Of a stretch of 50,700 bases of DNA, positions 44,939-50,700 are shown piece after piece. Under the pieces are notes generated by a model. The model made no database searches. It saw only the letters and a list, made by a program, of their open reading frames with translations, and was not told the origin of the DNA. Position 1 is the stretch's first letter; each line of letters opens with the position of its first letter. The position numbers were made by a program, and so were the translations under genes. The stretch comes from a bacterium (GTDB lineage Bacteria > Cyanobacteriota > Vampirovibrionia > Gastranaerophilales > Gastranaerophilaceae): contig JAFUEV010000062.1 of the NCBI GenBank assembly GCA_017470245.1, forward strand, positions 1-50,700, given 5' to 3'.

Positions 44939-44950
44939 TTAAGATAATAG

Positions 44951-46006
44951 CTACTTCTTTAAAATTTTTGTTATTTTTGACCATAAAGATGGTTTTTCAA
45001 CAACATAGGACTGTGTCGAGCAATCTGCAACTTTCAAGAGTGCAGGAGAAAACCATGCTTTCGAGTATCCTTTATTTATAGTCTTCTTTAATACAGCTTT
45101 TAAATCTTTATAATTTTTATGTTTTGGGTTCCACACTTCATGTTGTTCATAGTCGTTATCAAGTTTAGCTCCCCATTTCAAATAAACAGAGAAAGAAACA
45201 GAAAGACCATATTTTTTTGCGAAATCTATAAACTTCGGAATTTCTTTATAATTCATATCGGAAATAACTACTAACAATATTATCCTTTTAATATATCCTT
45301 GTTTAACTAATTTTGAAGCATTTTTTATGTTTTTTATAACTGTATCGAAATGAGAACCTCTCATTATTTTTTCGTAAGTATCACGAGTTAAAGAATGAAT
45401 GGAGATACCAACATCACCAAGTCTGCCTTTTAATCCTAAAGATTCAATATTTGCTTCATTAAATACCAATCCATTTGTTAAAAGATCAAAAACAACCTTA
45501 TCATTTTTTTCGGCAACCATTTTAATTAACGTTCTGGTATGTTTGCTTGCCAGAGCCTCACCAATACCATCAAGTTTTAAATGTTCTACTTTCAACAAAA
45601 AAGGCATTAATTTCGGGAGTATTTGTTCATTATAATAGCTAATTTTTTCTTCATCATTTTTATAATATTCATCACGGCAATACACACAACGAATATTACA
45701 TTCACAGTCATAGGCAAGATTTAAATATTTAGGGATAGTAGAAAAAGCATTTTCTTCTTCTATTTCAACAAGTTCACGTTGTCTGCAATATTTCATGTCA
45801 CACAAAGAATAATCATTATTTAATATTCTCTTTCTTAATTCTATGGCTTCAGGAGAATAAAAAATTTCTTCAATTGAATTTATCTCCGGTAACGTTATAT
45901 TACCAATTTTACGAAAATTTGAATATGAAGGACAACAAGGATAAACATTTCCCAAATGGTCTATTTCTATGTTATAAAATGCACTCTTACAAACCAACTT
46001 TTTCAT
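44951..46006 (-). CDS. radical SAM protein with N-terminal SPASM-like Cys domain
   Basis: I place the start at 46006 (MKKLVCKSAFYNIEIDHLGN) because the frame upstream of it (from 46057) reads as poor protein; neither has a strong ribosome site. The 351-aa product first shows a SPASM-type pattern: C6, then IDHLGNVYPCC (C24, C25), IGNI, a helix and C69 and C74. The radical SAM core follows, with CNIRCVYC (C103, C107, C110), KLDGIGEALAS and a GISIHSLTRDTYEKIMRGSH segment. In most family members the SPASM part is C-terminal, so here the order is reversed. C101 just before the core motif could be a further ligand. SPASM proteins typically modify peptides or anchor auxiliary [4Fe-4S] clusters. No precursor peptide gene is evident next to it. 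Confidence 0.85.
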   Translation of the reverse strand: MKKLVCKSAFYNIEIDHLGNVYPCCPSYSNFRKIGNITLPEINSIEEIFYSPEAIELRKRILNNDYSLCDMKYCRQRELVEIEEENAFSTIPKYLNLAYDCECNIRCVYCRDEYYKNDEEKISYYNEQILPKLMPFLLKVEHLKLDGIGEALASKHTRTLIKMVAEKNDKVVFDLLTNGLVFNEANIESLGLKGRLGDVGISIHSLTRDTYEKIMRGSHFDTVIKNIKNASKLVKQGYIKRIILLVVISDMNYKEIPKFIDFAKKYGLSVSFSVYLKWGAKLDNDYEQHEVWNPKHKNYKDLKAVLKKTINKGYSKAWFSPALLKVADCSTQSYVVEKPSLWSKITKILKK

Positions 46007-46129
46007 AACAATGTTAATATACCGCAGACTATATACAATGTAAATACAACAATTCAATAGAAAAAGCCTAAAGATAGAAATTTTATTAGAATTCGGATTA
46101 TAAAAAATAAAACATTTTGAAATATATTA

Positions 46130-46138
46130 TGATAGAAT
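46130..46138 (+). promoter_or_regulatory. extended -10 promoter of lysA
   Basis: TG-A-TAGAAT matches the extended -10 pattern. Transcription from about 46145 leaves a 17-nt leader with AAAGGAG before the ATG at 46162. There is no recognisable -35. Confidence 0.45.
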
Positions 46139-46161
46139 ATTTCTATGCCAAAGGAGTAAAT

Positions 46162-47487
46162 ATGAATACACCAAACCAAAACATTAAGCCAATAACGACA
46201 AAAATAAATTCAAACGGAAATATAGAGATAGGTGGCTGCGATTTAGCAGAACTTGCAAATAAATACGGAACGCCATTATATATTTATGATGAACAAACAA
46301 TTCGCAGTATAACAAAAAGCTATAAAGATGCATTTAAGAACTATCCTATGGTAAATATGATGTTTGCAGCAAAAGCATTTATGACAAAATCAATATGCAA
46401 AATTATGCGACAAGAAGGTTTTGGACTTGATTTATGTTCCGGTGGTGAAATATATACTGCTAAAGCAGCAGGTTTCGATATGACGAAAGCACTTTTTAAC
46501 GGGAACAATAAATCTTATGATGATATATTACTGGCTATAAAATGTGATATTGGTACTATTTCGGTTGATAATTTTTTTGAATTGGCATTGTTAAACAATG
46601 TAGCGAAATCAGAAAATAAGTCAATCAGAATATTACTAAGGATTACACCAGGAATTGAATGTCACACTCATGAATATATTCAGACCGGCCATTTAGATTC
46701 TAAATTTGGATTTGACTTAACACAAATCGATGAAGCAATAGAATTAATAAAAGATGAATACAAAAATTTGAACTTAATTGGTTTACATGCGCATATTGGC
46801 TCACAAATATTTGAAACAAAAGTATATAATGATGAAATAGATGTTATATTTAAAGAAATCAAAAGAATAAAAGAAAAACACGGAATCATATTAAAAGAAG
46901 TAAATTTAGGTGGCGGCTTAGGAATAAAATATACAGAAAAAGATAATCCGATATCAATATATGATTTTGCAGATGTTATAACAAACGCTATAGATACATA
47001 TTCAAAGCAATATGAAATAGAAAAACCGGTTATATTCATAGAACCCGGAAGAAGCATAGTTGGAACAGCAGGAGTAACAATATATACTGCTGGTAGTTCG
47101 AAACAGGTACCACACGGAAGAAAATATTTTGCCGTTGATGGAGGCATGTCAGACAATGCAAGACCTAGTTTATATCAAGCAGAATATACTGTAGAAATTG
47201 CAAATAAAGCAAATGATACAACACAAGAAGAAGTAACTATTGCAGGAAAGCACTGTGAATCAGGTGATATACTTGCAAAAGACATTAAACTCCCAATTAT
47301 AGAAGAAGGAGATATAATCTGTTTTTATACAACAGGTGCATACGGATATTCAATGTCGAGCAACTACAATCGAGTTTTAAAACCTGCCGCTGTACTTGTA
47401 AATAATGGAAAATCTGATATCATAATAAATAGACAAAGTTATGAACAATTATGTGAATCAGATGTCATTCCGGAAAGATTAAATTAG
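46162..47487 (+). CDS. lysA: diaminopimelate decarboxylase
   Basis: LysA decarboxylates meso-diaminopimelate to lysine, the last step of lysine synthesis. The 441-aa fold-type III PLP enzyme has the Schiff-base Lys in MMFAAKAF (K71), LHAHIGSQIFE, NLGGGLGIKY, EPGRSIVGTAG, and CESGDILAKD near the C-terminus, whose Cys and neighbours contact substrate. The ATG at 46162 is chosen over one 15 codons upstream because AAAGGAG lies right before it and the promoter would exclude the earlier start. It leads a plus-strand run with cdaA 7 bp later. Confidence 0.95.
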   Translation: MNTPNQNIKPITTKINSNGNIEIGGCDLAELANKYGTPLYIYDEQTIRSITKSYKDAFKNYPMVNMMFAAKAFMTKSICKIMRQEGFGLDLCSGGEIYTAKAAGFDMTKALFNGNNKSYDDILLAIKCDIGTISVDNFFELALLNNVAKSENKSIRILLRITPGIECHTHEYIQTGHLDSKFGFDLTQIDEAIELIKDEYKNLNLIGLHAHIGSQIFETKVYNDEIDVIFKEIKRIKEKHGIILKEVNLGGGLGIKYTEKDNPISIYDFADVITNAIDTYSKQYEIEKPVIFIEPGRSIVGTAGVTIYTAGSSKQVPHGRKYFAVDGGMSDNARPSLYQAEYTVEIANKANDTTQEEVTIAGKHCESGDILAKDIKLPIIEEGDIICFYTTGAYGYSMSSNYNRVLKPAAVLVNNGKSDIIINRQSYEQLCESDVIPERLN

Positions 47488-47494
47488 GAAATAA

Positions 47495-48397
47495 ATGTTT
47501 AACAGTATTCAAAACATATTCAAAAATTTTATAAGCAGCAATACATTTTTAGGCAATTTAGCGAATTTTACATTGAAGGATTGTCTGCAATTTTTGGTTA
47601 TCCTGTTTATAATTATTTATTTGTATATGAAATTTATAAGAAATACGCAAGCAGAAAAACTTGTAAGAGGAATTCTATTTTTTGTAGTTGCTGCGTGGAC
47701 TTTTAGCGGAATATTAATAGCTTTAGATTTTCAAATATTAGGTCAAGTTGCACAATTTTTATTAACAGGTTTAATGTTATCATTGGTTATCGTATTCCAA
47801 CCCGAACTAAGAAAGCTGCTGGTACATCTTGGACAAACTAAATTTGTAGCTGGAAATATTTTCTCATTTAGAAATAACAACAAAGATGAAAAGAAAACAA
47901 ATGTAATAAAAGAAATAACAGAAGCAGTAAAATATTGCAGTCGTGTTAAAAGGGGAGCATTAATACTGCTACAAAAAGAACTTGATAAATCATTATATAA
48001 TGAAGTAGGAACAGTTATAAATGCTGATATATCAGCAGAACTTATTCTTACAATATTTTTCCCTAATACCCCGTTACACGATGGTGCAATGGTAGTATAT
48101 GAAAACAAAATACTGGCTGCAGGAGTTCTTTTACCACTGACAGAAGATCCTAAATTAAGCTGGAGATACGGTACAAGACACAGAGCAGCAATAGGAGCAA
48201 GCGAAATTTCAGATTCAGTTTGTATAGTAGTTTCTGAAGAAACTGGTGATATTTCTATTGCAATAGACGGAATATTAAGAAAATACGAAGATATTTCTGC
48301 ATTTAAAGAAGATTTGGAAAGAATAATAGGAAACGAAAATCAGGAAAAAATGGATAATGCTTTTTTCCAAAATTTTCTAAAGATAAGAAAGAAATAA
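47495..48397 (+). CDS. cdaA: membrane diadenylate cyclase
   Basis: CdaA makes c-di-AMP from two ATP, a second messenger for potassium and osmotic balance and wall homeostasis. The 300-aa protein has an N-terminal membrane part with about three helices (LQFLVILFIIIYLYMKFIRN, GILFFVVAAWTFSGILIAL, VAQFLLTGLMLSLVIVFQPE). The DAC domain follows, with both active-site motifs: HDGAMVVYENKI (D-G-A) and RYGTRHRAAIGASE (R-H-R). It sits 7 bp after lysA and 3 bp before the aldolase gene, with AGGAAA before the ATG. I see no cdaR or glmM nearby. Confidence 0.95.
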   Translation: MFNSIQNIFKNFISSNTFLGNLANFTLKDCLQFLVILFIIIYLYMKFIRNTQAEKLVRGILFFVVAAWTFSGILIALDFQILGQVAQFLLTGLMLSLVIVFQPELRKLLVHLGQTKFVAGNIFSFRNNNKDEKKTNVIKEITEAVKYCSRVKRGALILLQKELDKSLYNEVGTVINADISAELILTIFFPNTPLHDGAMVVYENKILAAGVLLPLTEDPKLSWRYGTRHRAAIGASEISDSVCIVVSEETGDISIAIDGILRKYEDISAFKEDLERIIGNENQEKMDNAFFQNFLKIRKK

Positions 48398-48400
48398 GAA

Positions 48401-49012
48401 ATGAATCCAATTGAAAAAATATCTAAAGAGAAATTATTTGCTGTTTTAAGAATGCAAGAACCGTCAAAAACAAAAAGTATAATAAAAGCATTAAATGACG
48501 GCGGAATACAAATTATTGAAATAGTAGTTGATACTCCTGAAATGGTGAAAGTAATTCAAGATATTACAAAAGAAACTGAGCGTCCAATGATAATGGCAGG
48601 CGGTATAATAACACAAAGACAGGCTCAAATTGCTATTGATTCAGGAGCAGACGTAATCGTTTCACCTGTTTTTCAAATGAATTTAGTAAGACTTTGCAAA
48701 AGCCAAAGAACGCCGTTAATAATGACTGCAACAACACCAAATGAAGCATATTCGGCGTGGAAAGCAAGAACTCAATTAATAAAAATTTCACCTGCAAATC
48801 CGATGGGCGGCGCAGAATATATAGAAGACATTTTAAGACCAATGAAATTTATAAATGTAATAGCAGCAGGCAGTATAAAAATAGAAGATATACCTGCATA
48901 CATTAATGCCGGAGCAAAAGCTGTAGGCATAGGCAGAGCATTGTACAAAGATGCAGACATGAACGAAATAGAAGAAAGAGCGATTAAAGCTTGCTCAATG
49001 ATTAGAAAATAA
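48401..49012 (+). CDS. eda: KDPG/KHG aldolase family protein with altered substrate residues
   Basis: This 203-aa class I aldolase is of Eda type. The general-base Glu is present in IIEIVVDTP (E40) and the Schiff-base Lys in TQLIKISPANPMGG (K128), with the TIM-barrel end VIAAGSIKIEDIPAYINAGA. However, the usual E-V-T-L-R-T-P reads E-I-V-V-D-T-P: the Arg that contacts the substrate carboxylate or phosphate is Asp44. The usual G-A-G-T-V loop reads A-G-G-I-I, and the F-F-P-A motif reads I-S-P-A. It is probably an active aldolase on an unknown 2-keto acid, and not necessarily Entner-Doudoroff KDPG. It is tightly packed between cdaA and gcvPB. Confidence 0.8.
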   Translation: MNPIEKISKEKLFAVLRMQEPSKTKSIIKALNDGGIQIIEIVVDTPEMVKVIQDITKETERPMIMAGGIITQRQAQIAIDSGADVIVSPVFQMNLVRLCKSQRTPLIMTATTPNEAYSAWKARTQLIKISPANPMGGAEYIEDILRPMKFINVIAAGSIKIEDIPAYINAGAKAVGIGRALYKDADMNEIEERAIKACSMIRK

Positions 49013-49028
49013 AAAAGCAGGGGATATA

Positions 49029-50462
49029 ATGACAAAATTAATATTTGAAAAATCAAAAATGAATACAACCGGTATAAATTTAACCAATGAAAATATTGAT
49101 TTTAGTTTTATAAATACAAAGTATTTAAGAAATTATTCAGACACAATTTTGCCAGAAATATCAGAACTGGAAGTTATGAGACATTATAAAGAGCTGTCGG
49201 ATAAAAACTTTTGTATAGAAAAAGGGTTTTATCCGTTAGGTTCTTGCACAATGAAATACAATCCCAAAGTAAATGAACTTTTGGCTGCTTTAGATAATTT
49301 TTGTTTACTACATCCAATGCAAGATGATTCCGATGCACAAGGTGCACTGAAATTAATGTATAGACTTCAAGAAAACTTGAAAGTCATAACAGGAATGAAT
49401 GCAATAACACTGCAACCGGCAGCAGGAGCACACGGTGAATTATGCGGAATGATGATTGTCAAAAAATATTTTGAGACTAAAGGTGAAAACAGAAAAAACG
49501 TTATTATACCTGATTCCGCACACGGAACAAACCCTGCAAGTGCGGCTATGTGCGGTTTCAATATAATTGAAGTGAAATCAAACAAAAAAGGCTTAGTTGA
49601 TATAAATGAACTAAAGAAAGTACTGGATAATAATACCGCAGCAATAATGCTGACTAATCCAAATACTTTAGGTCTTTTTGAAGAGAATATTCTTGAAATA
49701 TCTAAACTTGTTCACGATGCAGGCGGACTGTTATACTATGACGGTGCAAATATGAATGCAATAATGGGGTATACAAATCCTAAATTAATGGGATTTGATA
49801 TTGTTCATATAAATTTGCATAAAACTTTTTCAACTCCACATGGTGGTGGGGGTCCCGGAGCAGGTCCTATTGGTGTAGTTGAAAAATTGAAAGATTATTT
49901 GCCTATTCCCACTATAGAATATGACGGCAATAAATATTATAGAAATTACAATGTAAAACATTCAATCGGAAAATTAAAAACATATTACGGCAATTTTTCA
50001 GTACTTGTTAAGGCATACGCATATACACTTCTAATGGGCAAAGAATTAAAAGATGTAAGTACAAACGCAGTATTAAATGCAAATTATATGATGCAAAAAT
50101 TAAAGGAATACTATAATTTACCCTATGACAGAAAATGTATGCACGAATTTGTTCTTTCCGGAGATAAACAAAAACAAGAAGGTTCAAGTACTTTGGCAAT
50201 AGCAAAAAGACTAATGGATAGCAATTTCCATCCGCCAACAGTATATTTTCCATTAATAGTTCATGAAGCAATAATGATAGAACCAACGGAATCAGAAACA
50301 AAAGAAAGACTTGATGACTTCATAGATACAATGATTTTAATTGCAAAAGAGATAGAGAAAAATCCGGAACAGGTTAATAGCCATCCGCTTTCAACACCGG
50401 TAAAGAGAGTAGATGAAACATTAGCCGCAAGAAAGCCCGATTTAGCATATAAAAAGCAATAG
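49029..50462 (+). CDS. gcvPB: glycine dehydrogenase (decarboxylating) subunit 2
   Basis: GcvPB is the PLP-binding half of split P-protein, which decarboxylates glycine and loads the lipoyl H-protein in the glycine cleavage system. At 477 aa it has the usual size. SCTMKYNPK (72-80), QPAAGAHGEL (129-138), PDSAHGTNPASA (161-172), and the PLP Lys in NLHKTFSTPHGGGGPGAGP (K265) are present, as is FYPLGSCTMK. GGGGATATA precedes the ATG. gcvPA, gcvT and gcvH are not in this window and may follow elsewhere. It ends the lysA-cdaA-eda-gcvPB run. Confidence 0.96.
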   Translation: MTKLIFEKSKMNTTGINLTNENIDFSFINTKYLRNYSDTILPEISELEVMRHYKELSDKNFCIEKGFYPLGSCTMKYNPKVNELLAALDNFCLLHPMQDDSDAQGALKLMYRLQENLKVITGMNAITLQPAAGAHGELCGMMIVKKYFETKGENRKNVIIPDSAHGTNPASAAMCGFNIIEVKSNKKGLVDINELKKVLDNNTAAIMLTNPNTLGLFEENILEISKLVHDAGGLLYYDGANMNAIMGYTNPKLMGFDIVHINLHKTFSTPHGGGGPGAGPIGVVEKLKDYLPIPTIEYDGNKYYRNYNVKHSIGKLKTYYGNFSVLVKAYAYTLLMGKELKDVSTNAVLNANYMMQKLKEYYNLPYDRKCMHEFVLSGDKQKQEGSSTLAIAKRLMDSNFHPPTVYFPLIVHEAIMIEPTESETKERLDDFIDTMILIAKEIEKNPEQVNSHPLSTPVKRVDETLAARKPDLAYKKQ

Positions 50463-50649
50463 AAATCACTTCTTTTATACATATATTAAGTTTTGTTACA
50501 ATAGAGTATATACTTGTTAAACTCACTCTGGTATTGATATTGGGGTGTATTTTATAAAGTAGTATTTATTTTGTATATACTTTTTATAGCAATTATCTTT
50601 TTTCGTTTGTTTTTATATATATACAAGATACGAATATGAGGATAGAGAA

Positions 50650-50700
50650 ATGAGTTACGCACTATTTGCACAAAGAAAAGTTGTTCTTACCGGCGAATTA
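50650..50700 (+). CDS. start of a lineage-specific gene (truncated by the window edge)
   Basis: GAGGA at suitable spacing leads into an ATG that reads MSYALFAQRKVVLTGEL up to the last base. The gene continues outside the window. The opening resembles the start of short coiled-coil proteins that I recall from this lineage, but 17 residues do not allow a family call. The 187 bp before it hold an AT-rich promoter region with two GTATATAC palindromes (within 50505-50514, and 50573-50580) and nothing else I can name. Confidence 0.5.
   Translation, partial: MSYALFAQRKVVLTGEL

Noticed and set aside
46680..47156. Long open frame (158 codons) antisense to lysA
   Set aside because: lysA is certain on the other strand, and the antisense product is rich in Ile, Ser, Phe and Cys as expected from a reverse-complement reading. 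No ribosome site.
50505..50580. Two GTATATAC palindromes as an operator pair
   Set aside because: Eight-base AT palindromes are frequent by chance in this composition, and the gene they precede is cut off by the window edge.

Overview
The window is an AT-rich bacterial chromosome segment with dense coding on both strands, one tRNA, no CRISPR array, and no insertion sequence or phage gene that I recognise. The mix of genes fits a gut Melainabacteria/Vampirovibrionia (Gastranaerophilales-like) genome, a non-photosynthetic sister lineage of Cyanobacteria. Three things point there: a trimeric [FeFe] hydrogenase of fermentative type, several lineage-specific proteins with a short N-terminal SF(K/S)G tag, and cyanobacterial-style small families (HNH protein, DUF2582-like, RLxRLE/FG repeats). 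This assignment is an inference from gene content. No 16S or marker search was possible.

Layout. 1-4.3 kb: the end of rph, two lineage-specific proteins, a possible Met-rich micropeptide and a DUF3137-like membrane protein. 4.3-8.5 kb: the electron-bifurcating hydrogenase operon hydC-hydB-hydA (minus strand) with a good promoter. 8.6-14.9 kb: a 49-aa small gene, two divergent secreted TPR proteins, a dus gene coupled to the second, a GIY-YIG protein and a family 2 glycosyltransferase. 14.9-20.3 kb: a 619-aa repeat protein ending in a J-domain-like HPD segment, a B12-type radical SAM protein with a small partner, and a secreted-looking EF-hand/repeat protein. 20.3-27.4 kb: an Orn/Lys/Arg decarboxylase facing a compact plus-strand run of ligA, a membrane protein, a SIMPL protein, a HisC-HAD fusion and hisB. 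27.4-32.1 kb: a broken YD-like repeat gene, small secreted proteins, a candidate Cys-His-Asp enzyme, an HNH protein and two secreted proteins. 32.2-36.8 kb: a triple fusion of lysophospholipid transporter, acyltransferase and acyl-ACP synthetase, then a two-gene chromate-transporter-family pair. 36.9-41.8 kb: a lineage-specific acidic protein, cysE, a winged-helix protein, leuD, a small repeat protein, a short ribosome hibernation factor, a pilin-like protein and a ROK kinase. 41.8-44.4 kb: two tandem paralogues with a WCT-type domain. 44.4-44.95 kb: a noncoding unit built around a CAU tRNA. 44.95-50.7 kb: a radical SAM protein with an N-terminal SPASM-like Cys set, then a plus-strand run of lysA, cdaA, an Eda-like aldolase and gcvPB, and the first codons of another gene.

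How the genes work together. The core genes describe an anaerobic fermenter that evolves H2 (HydABC), makes its own His, Leu, Cys and Lys, recycles lyso-phospholipids and exogenous fatty acids (triple fusion), and uses c-di-AMP. The accessory layer is mostly lineage-specific and includes tagged or secreted proteins of unknown function. The strongest candidate for something undescribed is the tRNA-containing noncoding unit at 44473-44940. There the tRNA 3' flank, including a terminator-type hairpin, occurs twice. The hairpin arms differ between copies yet still pair, and a long 87-nt hairpin lies between the copies. Other notable signals are a 12-nt upstream element shared by three lineage-specific genes, and promoters whose predicted start site falls on the ATG itself.
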